This document shows, piece by piece, positions 47,345-57,794 of a DNA stretch of 64,000 nucleotides. The notes below the pieces were generated by a model. That model ran no database searches and was not told where the DNA came from. It saw only the letters and a list, made by a program, of their open reading frames with translations. Each line of letters starts with the position of its first letter. The first letter of the stretch is position 1. Origin of the DNA: Tetmemena sp. SeJ-2015 (Eukaryota; Ciliophora; Spirotrichea; Sporadotrichida; Oxytrichidae). The DNA lies in assembly GCA_027382625.1 (NCBI GenBank), contig JAJKFJ010021044.1, forward strand, positions 212,707 to 276,706. The letters are read 5' to 3'. The position numbers were made by a program, and so were the translations under genes.

Positions 47345-48325
47345 ATGAATAGTGGAATTGGAAAGAAAGAAGTTGAAGCACTCACTATAGAAGAATTGCA
47401 AAAAGAAATTAACAAGAATTTAAAGAAAAAGATATTCACCTAGAACTAATAATTCATTTACTTTTTAAATTTATAGAAAGTGAAAGAAGACTACCTTATT
47501 TGTAATTAAATACAATTCTAACTATATCTTTAGATAAAACAAATTAAGACGCTTTTTATTGCTCTCAGGAGTAGAGATTAAGCCCTTCTAAACTATTTTA
47601 TTTAAATTAATATCTTCCTATAATCATATTTAAACTAAATAAACTTGCTTTGATTGTTATGTGACTTATATTAAAAATAATATAATTTTAAAAATGAATT
47701 AATTCGATTAATTTCACTCGTGTCCTATTTTGATTTGAATTGACTATGAATTATTTTAGAATTTATGGATTTATAAAATATTAAACAGGAACCTTAGGAA
47801 AAATAATATTTATCTAAAGATAAAACCCCAAAGCTGACTGCTTTGATAAATAGTTACAGAAAGAGAAATCTTAACATTCCTTCTTCCAGCAGCTAAATTT
47901 AAGATCTTGAAAGCCTTAATAAATCAATCTCACAGCACCTTTCGTATCTGGACAAGCACGATTAGAGATTTAACCAAACACTTTATAATAATTCTTTGTA
48001 AAACTGACTTGAGATTCTACACAAGAAATATAACTGAGTTAGCCAAACCGTAAATTGCAACTGCATAGCCCCAAAAATACAGAAGAAGGATCCCCATGCC
48101 TCTTGACTACTCTGAATCAAATAAAATAAGAGAACAATTCAGCAATTTCGACAGCGGATCGCAGTTACAAGTTATTAGAGGAAGGAACTACAGTCAAATG
48201 AGAGACTACTCAAGAATACACACTTACGACTTACTCAACCAAGAGCTACAACCACCCACAAAAGAAGTCAGTCCAATCAATCCATAAATTATTGCTTATT
48301 CTACACAGCGCTTTAACTAGAATCT
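47345..48325 (+). CDS. Unrecognised protein, IES-interrupted
   Basis: The start is ATG 47345 (MNSGIGKKEVEALTIEELQK), with a helix running to KKKIF. An AT-rich interval (about 47440-47790) follows, then QEPQEKQYLSKDKTPKLTAL, ESLNKSISQHLSYLDKHD, and after a frame change near 48000 IPMPLDYSESNKIREQFSNF and LQVIRGRNYSQMRDYSRIHT. It ends near 48325 (TGA after TQRFNQNL). Around 48010-48090 a second frame (LEILHKKYN, VSQTVNCNCIAPKIQKKD) also looks coding but contains two TGAs. No family is recognised. Confidence 0.5.
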
Positions 48326-48407
48326 ATGATCTTTATTTCTTACAAATTCAATTAAGTAGTGCTCTATAATCTAAGTTTTTATAGAAAGAGTAAAAATTAT
48401 TTAAAAA

Positions 48408-49787
48408 ATGAGTGCCTTATTAGAAACTCTCAGATACGAAATTGATTAACTAGCTCTAATATTTCAGTAATTACGTCTGTTTTCTTAAGTAATTTAGGCG
48501 CTTTTCAGATATAGACTAATCCAAATAAAGTGTTTTTTATATTATAAATTAGATGAAAAGTAGAGGCAGTTCTATCTCAACAAGATAAGAGGCAAACAAA
48601 ATGTGTTTGAACTCCTCATTAAAAGATGTAAAAGTGATTTTATTGAATGACTGGTTTAGTGCAATCTTGTCAGCAAGCCAAACAAAAGATTAAGCAATCT
48701 TAGCAAAGTTCCTCACAACACAGTTCAAAGAAGATATATTTTTAAGATAGCTGCTAAAAAGAAGCTACTAGAAGCAATTTAAACTTTGGAGAAGGGTGTA
48801 GGGGGACAAGAATTCCTGGATGGAAGACCCTATGAATTAGGAGAATTATACGAGAGAATCTCTGCAAAGGATTTGATAGATTACTCATAAAGGCTTCCCA
48901 GAATTAGAGTTCCATTCGATATTTGTTAAATCACATAATTTTTGCTTTAAGCTATTTGCTTTTTATTTTATTATACGCAAGAAGTAAATTTCAATGGTAG
49001 TATTCTCTAAAACAAATGGGATTGTAAGAAATTGAGAAGTATAATTATGTCATAGAAACTTCTAGAACTAGAGAGCCTATTGTTTATCCTCAAAGAAAAA
49101 ATATATTTGAAGGAGATAAGATTACCATAGAGGCACCTGACAAAGATGCGTTCATAAACTTAAGAAAATTTTCTAATAAAATAGTTCAGTTCTTAATAAT
49201 TTATTCTATACCTTAGATTCAGATTAAATACCGACATCATTTAATGCAACTCTATATGATCCAGCCTTAGAAATTACAGTTGAGAACTTAAATTCTCGAT
49301 TCTTCGAAGTTAAATGCATAGCTTTCAAACCAGGTTTTCTAGAATCGTAGGTAATTCAGCGAACTTACTAGGTTGAGAGTGCTGTGAATAAGCCCCAACA
49401 GCAATTAGGAGGAATATAGAGACCAGACGTTGATTTCTTTAACAGTGGTGTTAACCAAAGAATAGATGGAAATGATTACATAAATGGAATGGGAGCAATT
49501 GAAGATAGAGAAATAGACGACTTAAACAATCTCAATTTGGATATAGGAACTCCTAACAGCTTTACTCACACTCAATTTAATTTAAACTCCACAGCATATG
49601 ATGACACCAGGAATGAGCAGAACGTAACTCAAATTATGCTCTTAAACTTTGTTATAGAGGCTCTTAGCTAATGAGAGCAATTAGTAGACCAGGCTCGACA
49701 AATCCGTATGGATCCATCCATCAAATGAATTTGCAAACCAAACAAGGAGTTATAGAGGACGATTCAAGCTCCGACGAAGATCTTTGA
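48408..49787 (+). CDS. Possible Mediator MED4-like protein with chitobiase-C-terminal-type segment
   Basis: Starts at ATG 48408 (MSALLETLRYEIDQLALIFQ) and ends at TGA 49785-49787 after the acidic tail EDDSSSDEDL. The first half is helical and contains LYERISAKDLIDYSQRLP (about 48850), resembling the conserved ISxxELLxYAxRIS helix of MED4. The second half has FYTLDSDQIPTSFNATLYDP then FFEVKCIAFKPGFLESQV (49205-49350), the layout of the CHB_HEX_C beta-sandwich often fused to other domains. A 35-bp IES with pointer ATG joins the last MDS. If MED4, it would be part of RNA polymerase II Mediator; this rests on one helix and is tentative. At least one IES lies near 48930-48990. Confidence 0.5.
49639..49673. 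other. IES, 35 bp, pointer ATG
   Basis: ATG at 49636-49638 and 49671-49673. Removal joins NEQNVTQIM to RAISRPGSTNPYGSIHQ and moves the stop from 49672 to 49785. Confidence 0.85.
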
Positions 49788-49868
49788 TTAATTTCTTTTC
49801 ACATATTTTTTGTTTTATGCCAATATTTAAGTATATATAGCATTAATTTAGGAAAATAAAAAAGAAAT

Positions 49869-52531
49869 ATGGACAAGATTATAGACAATCTTTATTTGGG
49901 GGATATCCAAGGAGCCTCCAATATTTTTATGCTCAAGCGAAATGTAAGCTCCCTCATCAATAACAATTATTTTACAGGGAATCACTCATGTTCTACAAGA
50001 ATTTTTTAATTTTAAGTGGCAGCTGGTTTCTAGCCATTCTTTCCAGATGTAACTATAGACATATTCTGCTGATTAACAATTTTAGTAATTCAAGTACAAA
50101 ATAATTAATGTTTTGGATATGCCTTTTGAGAATCTAGGGAGATAAATATTTTTATGTCTTCTATTTTAAAATTATTGATTGTGATTGAGTATATTTCAAC
50201 TCAGGTATAAGTTTCATAAAGCAGGCTATTGCTTAGGGAGGGTCGGTACTCGTGCACTGGTAAATGAATTTGTATTTACGTTGAATAGTTATGCTGGGAT
50301 ATCGAGAAGTGCTTCGATGGTTATTGCTTATTTGATGAAAGAACTGGGTCTGACGATGTTTTCTGCAGTAGGGTATGTCAGATAGAGAAGACCCATCATA
50401 TTTAAATATTATTTCCAAATCCTGGTTTTCAAAAACAGCTGTTAGACTTTGAAAGACAACTCAAGAAGTACATCAAAAGTAAGGGAGATAAAACTAATGT
50501 GTCAGCTCCAACTCAGAACTAAGAAATATCCAACTTTATTTATTCTCAACTTCTCGGAGTAATTAAATTCCATACAAGGCAACTTAAGCAAAGCACAGCA
50601 CACTCTTTCACCAAAAAGGCACGCCCCTTAAAATTTGATAGACAAGATGTACTCCTCTCCTCTCCCAAAAACTTTAATGAAGTAGAAAGACATACTGCTC
50701 GCTTAAAATTATGCTTCGCAAAGCACTGACAAGAAGTCAAAGTATCACTACTAAGAACAAAAGGAATAGTTTTAAAACTATTAGAACCCTGATCCTAGGA
50801 CCAAGCTCAATTATGCAAATCAGGATGCTCATTCTCAAAATTATAATTTATTTGAGAGCTTAAACTAGTCAAGTTCAATAAAGAGTTAAGAAAATACAGT
50901 CTCCTTACACTCACGATCTTCCTAATAAATAAGAGCCTGCGTTCAAGCAAAATGGCAAGGCCTACAATCTCTCATATTTGTAAACTCTGCTTTTAATATT
51001 TTTTATCTTGAGTCATAAATGAATTAAATGCAACCTTTATCTAAGCAGTCTAGAGCTAGATCATCATACACAAAAAATGAAGCTACTTTCAGACCTCCCG
51101 CTTAAAATATGTTTGGGAACAGTTTAAGGAAAACTTAGGAGAAACTCCCCTTATATGATCAAATCTTCATTGAATAAAATTTACAATAAGTACAGGCTAA
51201 CTGTTTCCATATTCTTTAATTATTTATAACAGAAGCAATTTGAAAAGTACACTTGCTGACACCACCAATAAATAAAATGGAGTTTAGGTTAGCAAGCAAT
51301 CTTTTGAGGCTGAACCAAAAATCTTAATAAACTCCAATAATCAATCCAATCTTGGTTTGTAATACTTTTGTGACCACTGTAACATTGCGTTATTCACTTC
51401 CAAAGACCTGATTAATCATTCTAGCTAGAATCCTTCTATCTAAACTGGGCAGTCTTCTATAATGTAAAAAAACATACTCACCTAAAGAAGCTCAGAGAAG
51501 TTCAATTCAAACATGAAGAACAACAGTTATCTTCAACAGTCAAAGCCATCTTTGAATACCCAAACTAATTATAATGACACGCTTGCTAAAACCTTTTCGG
51601 ATAAGAGTTCTATATTTACTCAGAGCCATAAATTATTTATACTACTTAAATATCTCTTAGAAAAGTACCATAAAATAATTTATGGTTAATAAAACTTTAC
51701 TTTTAAGTTGGATTAAATATTTTATATATTTTATATAAAAATAAGATTTATTAGATGAAATTTACCTACTTTTATAAATGTGGGACTTTGTTTATAATAA
51801 GGAAAGATTGGATAATGGATCAAGATAGCTCAGAGGGTAATATCTTATGTCCAAGGAAATCCTGTGCTGTGAAAATTGGTAGTTATTGCTGGCAAGGCAC
51901 CAGATGCTAGACTTGCTAGTCTTTTGTAAATCCAGCCTTTCAAATTTTTAGAAACCGTGTAAAGTATAGGATTATGGAGTCACCAGATCTATAACAGCAG
52001 TAACAACAAAAATCTCAAGCCACAATTAAAAAGTAACTGATATCCAGCAGTCAATAAGAGCCTAGGATAGTTCAAAATGCAATAGCTATTCACAGAACAC
52101 CAGAATAAAAGAGAGGGAAAGCTTATGACTTTAAAGATCTCAGAAATAATTTGAGTCTTTCTTTCACTGAAGATTCTAAGAATGTTTACAAGAAAGCAAG
52201 AAGATAACACTCAAATGCTGAAGAGTTTATTAGGCTGAAGAAGGGATACTAAGGCTTAGTAGATACAATCGCAAAGGCTCAGATGATAAATGGATAGATA
52301 GCTTATTCCTAACACTAAACTAACTTCAAAACTCAAAATAGTCACTCCTACAACCACTCTTATTTTTAAATTATATTTCTCTACGTCTCAGCAACCCTTC
52401 TCAAAGTAATAAAAATGAACATCTATAATTTATAAGCAATTAATCAATTCACAAGAGGTGCATATAATTACTAGATAAATATATTTATTAGCATATTCTA
52501 TTTAATTATTTACATTAATCTTACTTATTGA
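49869..52531 (+). CDS. DUSP12-like: YVH1/DUSP12-type dual-specificity phosphatase with C-terminal zinc-binding domain
   Basis: The start is ATG 49869 (MDKIIDNLYLGDIQGASNIF). The phosphatase has general-acid region VLDMPFEN and the active-site loop VLVHCYAGISRSAS (50248-50316); the Cys codon is split by a 29-nt intron. AYLMKELGLTMFSAVGYVR follows. A long Gln/Ser-rich insert leads to the two-part zinc domain typical of YVH1: YFCDHCNIALFTSKDLINH (51365) and, past a 146-bp IES, CGTLFIIRKDWIM, then ILCPRKSCAVKIGSYCW and SFVNPAFQIFRNRV (51835-51970). YVH1 acts in 60S ribosome maturation by releasing Mrt4; that role is inferred. A Gln-rich C-terminal extension continues to about 52370; the first in-frame TGA is at 52529-52531. 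At least two introns and three IESs are resolved. Confidence 0.9.
49944..49977 (+). other. Intron, 34 nt, GT-AG, in YVH1 gene
   Basis: GTAAGCTCCC to TTTTACAG. Splicing gives FMLKRNGITHVLQVAAGF, the usual phosphatase beta strand. Confidence 0.85.
50000..50016. other. IES, 17 bp, pointer AAG
   Basis: AAG at 49997-49999 and 50014-50016. Removal gives THVLQVAAGFQPFFPD in frame. Confidence 0.85.
50260..50288 (+). other. Intron, 29 nt, GT-AG, within the catalytic Cys codon
   Basis: GTAAATGAAT to GAATAG. Splicing completes the TGT codon in VLVHCYAGISRS. An IES reading with pointer TG would destroy the signature, so an intron is preferred. Confidence 0.85.
50404..50414. other. IES, 11 bp, pointer TATTT
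   Basis: TATTT at 50399-50403 and 50410-50414. Removal gives RRPIIFPNPGFQKQLLDF, the usual end of a dual-specificity phosphatase domain. Confidence 0.88.
51634..51779. other. IES, 146 bp, pointer ATAAAT
   Basis: ATAAAT at 51628-51633 and 51774-51779. Removal gives FTQSHKCGTLFIIRKDWIMD, joining the two halves of the YVH1 zinc domain. Confidence 0.9.
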
Positions 52532-52580
52532 AGCTGTAATTCAGTTTGCAAAATTGAATAAAGTAAAATATTAAAACAAA

Positions 52581-53003
52581 ATGTTCAGGACTATCATAGA
52601 CGACCAAAATCTATAGAAATAAGAGTCTGATAAAGCTCTCACCAATAAAATAAGGAGAAATGAAGAAATCTCTAAGGAACTTACACAAAACCTCACTGTT
52701 GAACTTAATGCTAATGTTATTTAAATGCACAAAAACCAAAGCTAAATTGAAAATCTTCTACACAAAAATAAGGAATAAACTCATAGACTTATCAAAAATA
52801 GTTAAAAATGGATTGATGTCTATGATTAATTGCTGTACGGATTAAAAGAAATAGGAGACCTTAAAAATTGGAGCAGCTTAATGGATGAAGAGCTTAAAGA
52901 TATAGAAGCCTTGGGAGGGTCAATTTTAATTATTTTTTAATTACATTTGAAAAGTATTAAATCATTATCTATATATTTAAAGTATTAATTTACTATTGAA
53001 TGA
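52581..53003 (+). CDS. BLOC1S1-like: BLOC-1 subunit 1 (GCN5L1-type)
   Basis: The start is ATG 52581 (MFRTIIDDQNLQKQESDKAL). The conserved helical body follows: ELTQNLTVELNANVIQMHKN, QIENLLHKNKEQTHRLIKNS, then WIDVYDQLLYGLKEIGDLKN and WSSLMDEELKDIEALGG. The W-xx(9-11)-N/Y-LKEIGDxxNW-x-xMDxE pattern is the family signature. Conserved sequence ends at about 52920 (111 residues, close to the usual 125). The open frame then runs AT-rich to TGA 53001-53003, so the last residues may be beyond an intron or IES. BLOC1S1 works in lysosome-related organelle biogenesis and in BORC; no partner genes are in the window. Confidence 0.85.
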
Positions 53004-53959
53004 TAAAGAAACCATACAATTCTTTATGATTAAGTAGAATTAATTTTCCTGTCCTAAATAAATTTTTTCTTTCAATTAAAAGTGTTTCTTCTTTATTTTG
53101 TTATATTTTAATGCAATTAAAAAATAAATTCTTCTTTTTAACATTAACGAAATTATATAAAAATTTCTGTGTTGAACAAGGAAAAAATAGACCTAAAAAT
53201 CTTTAAAATTAATATAGATTAAAAAATATTTCTTGCTATCTATTTAAGTTGCATGATTTTATGTTTTTTTCATCTTAAAAAATATTAGTGGCCACTTTCT
53301 TATTCCCAGTCTCGATTGAAATGAGAAAAGAAGCAATTGTGGCAAAGCAAATCTTAAATTAAAGCTCATAATGATAGTAGTTTATAAATATAAAACAAGG
53401 AAGCTAGTCTATAAAGTTAATTAATTTTGATCGAAGAGCAAGTCTAGCATTTGTTAGAGTAAATAAAATTTATTATCACTCTTGTTTATCTGATACCTTT
53501 TCATCTTCTTAATTGTCTAACTAATTTTCTCTATTTATTTTGCTCTTCACTAGAATTTACGAGAGAGTAAGCTTATTATAGCAAATATTAAATTTAATAC
53601 TCAAATTAAAAATATAAAGATTTTTCATTTACCAATAGATTATTGGAGTCATCAAAAGCTAAATAACTGCCTTAATTTTGCAATAAAACTTCAAAATCAA
53701 ACTCAACAAATTTTTATTAAACATTAGAATATATTGTCTTATAATGTGATATTTTCCAACATCTATTTATCATTTTTACTTCTACTTAATTTGAAATCAA
53801 TTATTTATCATAAAAAGATTATTATTAAAGCGTTTAATTGATTTTTAATAGTCTTTTCCAAGATTTATTAATTAAATAAATCATGCTAATAATAATGCTT
53901 GTGGCCGCTTTAATAAAAATAAAAAACAAATTTAATGTTGCTTACTCTTGGTAATTTTA
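53004..53959. other. AT-rich intergenic region
   Basis: Nearly 1 kb of AT-rich DNA between BLOC1S1 and the convergent minus-strand gene. No conserved coding, RNA gene or repeat is recognised. Confidence 0.55.
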
Positions 53960-56900
53960 CATGTTTTATTATTCATCGTCGCTACTTGTGTCATCGTTAT
54001 CAACACCATTATTTAGACTGGGCTTCAAATTAACTTCCTACTCTCTGTCAATCATTAAAAGAAGCTTTTAATCCAAAAGTTTGTATTTGTTTTGCATATC
54101 CCACTTCTCCTTCCTTAACTTACTTATCTCTTCCAGGAAATAACTCTGATTAACAAATAAGATTAGTAAAAAGCAGAACCTCTCTATAGATTCTTGTAAG
54201 TCTATCAATTCTATCTCCGTACTTCTTCATCTTTTCTTGAACGAAGTTGCTCATATTTATGAATCTTTAGCTTAAAGTGCTTAACAACCAGCTCATAGAA
54301 TTCTTCAAGGTCAATATTTAGCTCTTTAAGTGACTCTTTGATTATTCGAGAATCTTATAGTGGAGTTGCTCTTATTTTAACTAATGCTCAACTTGCTTCA
54401 AATCCTATTGCAATTATTCAAATTCACTTTTTGATACGAAGGACTGCTGAAGTTGCTCAATTTTCTATCTCTGCTCATCTAAATTGTACTTCAGAAGTCT
54501 CTTATCAGCGAATTGCTTTTCATTTTCAGTTTATAGCTAAGATTTTGCATCCTCGGATTCACTTAACTGTTAAAATATAAAATTAGCTCAGCTTTTCTAC
54601 TTTGTCCTTCAATTAGCTATTTTCAGCAAGTAAGCACAGATACTTTATTTTCCATCATGTTTACAATAGACTCATTTAGTTTTTTATCATATTTAACTTC
54701 TTAGCACAGCTCATTCATCATAATAAAAATACTATAAAGATAAATAGATTATAAAAAATGATTGTAGGATTAAACCAACTTTTCATACTTATCCTAATTT
54801 AAATTAGATCTAGATTCAAGGTTTGGATCCTTATTTTATGTTTTCATTGAGTTGATCTAAGTTTAACTTTACTACTTTATCTGCTCTGATGCATCAAATT
54901 AAGCCTAAGCCTCATCAAACATTTTAGATACCTATTCTGATATTGATAGATAGCAAAATATCCACAAAAATATATCTTTAAGTTTAATCTCAGAGCTTTA
55001 AACTCAAAAATTTATTTGTAATCAAATACCCACATAATAAGTCAATATTAAGGACTTATTCTAGTAAATTATATATATTTAAAGTAACATAAAATTAATT
55101 GGCTTGAGTTATATTAAAATTTTGAGACTGTTTTCTTTTTCATCGCTCAACTCTTGTTCTAAGTAGGATATTCGTGCTCTGAGTTAATTTTCAGTCTCCT
55201 GATGCTTTTTAGCAGCTCTTAAAAATACCTATCTCTCTTCTGAAAAATCCTATAAGAGTTACTCTTGCTAGCAAACCATGCCTTGCAATTATTTCTCAAA
55301 TAACACTCTTATTTATTGGATGTCTTTAAGCTGAAATTAATAAGCCTAAAGCCTTACTTAAAAATTTTAAAAATATACTGTATCCTCATCTTAGTCTTTC
55401 TCCATAGAAGTTACATCAAACCCTCTTATATCTTTTTAAATTAAATTATCTACTTTATTGCTAGAAACTTCACTTAATCTTTGAGTAAAAAAATCTGATT
55501 CTAATTGAGTATTAGATGCAAAGTTATTTTCTAAATATGAAGCGACTTCTTGCTGATAGAAATTAGCTAAGTATCTTCTCTTTCTTTAGTTATAGATTTG
55601 TAGGATAGTTTAATCCAGCTCTATCAATTAGTTATTCATAAACAAATCTACTAAAGTTCTGTATCTTGTGATTCAATGGCTTTGAGTAGTCTTCTTAAAA
55701 TTAGATTATCTCTTGTTTCTTCAACTTTTAGAATCTTTAGAAGAAAGGGACATACTTATTGAGCTGCATGACAACTTTCTAGTTGCTTTGGGAGATATGA
55801 TGGATAGGATTGGAAGTGGCAACTGGATTTGCATTTCTATAGTTTGTTTGTCTGCTTTAGCTCTAAACCATATTGAGTTTGCCTGTGTTATTAGCTGAAG
55901 TTCTTAAAGCAGACTAAGAGTAGCCTATTTATCCTTTCCTTTCCGAAGCATCTATAATCCTGCTGTTAGAATTTAGAGCCTCCTCAATTGAATATTCTTC
56001 GAATGTAACAGGAGACTTTTAAGCTAATTAAATTCTTTTATTTTATTGAGTCATCTAGGAACTTTCTCTCATCATTGAACCATTTTATTCAGCAACTTAT
56101 GATCAAATAAGCAAATAATTATTCTTTAACTTGAACTAAAAATATTAAAGAATTTTGATTTTGTGATATAATTATGATTGCTAGAGGGATTCTCGAATTA
56201 AAAACACAAGCTTAAATTAAATTTACTGCCTTCTTGGAGTTATTACGCTTCTTTGGATATTCTAATCCCTTCTAGAATTGCTAACAACATAACTCTTCCT
56301 TATTTTAAATTCTTAGTTCTCTTTAGATTATTATACCTTGGCTTTTTAATTTTATATCTAAGTTTCTGCTTCATTTTATTTTTAGCGATTAAAAATAAAC
56401 TATAAGATTTGATGGCAACTATAGTTAAGGACTTCTTTGACCGCTAAAAAAGAATTTAATAGAAATCTACTATGCAGATAATTATTTTACTAATCTATAT
56501 TTCTTTATATTTAGTTTCTAGTAAACCTCTTATTGTTTTTAGCTGAAGATGGTTCAATACTTGCTTTTCGTTTTTCTGATGAGAATATAGAGTTGCTGGA
56601 CATGTTTACACTTTGATTATTATTTTGGTGGAGAGCTCTCATTTTCCTTATCTCTTTCGAAAAATCCTTAGACTGCAAATCCTTTTCTACATAATCGACT
56701 ATCCCTAAGATACAATTAAACTTAAACAAAAGTGATCTCTTCCAAGTCTTTGTCAAAATTTTCAGCCATTTTAATTTCGTTGATGTTAATTTGACTTGAG
56801 TCTTTTAAATGATCCCTTTCGAACTTCTATAATTCGGCTCTTTCACTATTCTAGAATCTATTTGATATAACATTGCCCACATGCAAAGGGTGACCTTCAT

Positions 56901-57171
56901 TCAGACTTCTCATGCTGCTTATTTCTCCGATTCCAAAGCCTCTTCCGTATTTCACAGATTTCTATTTTTCTTCGGATTGATCTACTTTAGGCAAGCCATA
57001 ACTTACACTATTGAGTTTTTGATGTAACTTCCCTTCCCTGCTTTAATTCAAGGCTCGCCCAGTCTTATGAAGAAGTAAATTGTTTTGTCTTTTACCGACT
57101 TGCGCTGTGTTAAGCCGTGGGGAAGTAATCGCAGAATTGAAAGTTAGAGGTTACATCTGACTATTCTCCAT
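53960..57171 (-). CDS. Unrecognised coiled-coil protein, heavily IES-interrupted
   Basis: Reads on the minus strand from a probable ATG at 57169-57171 (MENSQMQPLTFNSAITSPRL) to about 53960. Early blocks are GRALNQSREGKLHQKLNSVS, VKYGRGFGIGEISSMRSLNE and YVEKDLQSKDFSKEIRKMRA (56700-56640). Then come SIFSSEKRKASIEPSSAKNN, RKSYVVSNSRRDQNIQRSV (56300), GKLNMVQSQSRQTNYRNANP (55880), and near the end LNIDLEEFYELVVKHFKLKI and LEEISKLRKEKWDMQNKYKL. The C-terminus is acidic (NNGVDNDDTSSDDE). Frame changes throughout mark many IESs or introns. Alternating helices and phospho-site-like Ser regions suggest a structural protein. No family is recognised. Confidence 0.5.
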
Positions 57172-57794
57172 CTCATATTAATCCTTCGCTATGACTCTTT
57201 ACTATCATTAAGCACTCTGGTTTTTCATAAAATATAAGGAAGCCTATTAATGGCCTATTAATGTATGAAATTATGTTTTTCATATCTCTTTGAGATGTTA
57301 TTGATGCATTTTTAAATCCATGATTGTTTTTAGAAGGTTACGAACTTTACTTATTTTAATCGTTTAAGTTGTTGAGAGATGTGCCTACTTAAGAATATGT
57401 TGCTGTTGTAGGAGTCAGCACATTAAATAAACATTATGATGGTTAGAATAGTAGTCATTGGGCAGATTAATGACTGGCTTTATATAGCTGATAGTTGACT
57501 ATATCTTTCCATGGTATTCCTACTCCTCTTCTAAACCCATTATTTATAAATACAATTTGTACCTTGACTGCCATAATATTTGTCCTGTTCCATTTCACCC
57601 AAATTATTTTATTTTATTACTTCCAATTCTCTCAGAGAAGGATTTTATTTTATTCTTTAAGAGATGAAAAATATATTTTCACTGCACCTTAATCAAATAA
57701 TTTATTATTCCTGCAATAATAATACCTTATTAAAATTATGTTATTTTATTTTTGGAATAAAAGTATAGGATAAAAGATAACTTAATTGTTTGCA
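57172..57794. other. Region upstream of two divergent genes
   Basis: About 620 bp between divergent starts. On the minus strand some protein-like stretches occur (NIFLSRHISQQLKRLK near 57400), which may be an additional 5' MDS of the coiled-coil gene. The part 57500-57790 is AT-rich and empty. Confidence 0.4.

Noticed and set aside
48010..48100. TGA read through as an amino acid in LEILHKKYN / VSQTVNCNC
   Set aside because: A second frame through the same bases has no stop and joins the clearly coding downstream block; reassignment of TGA would contradict its use as stop at the ends of all conserved genes here.
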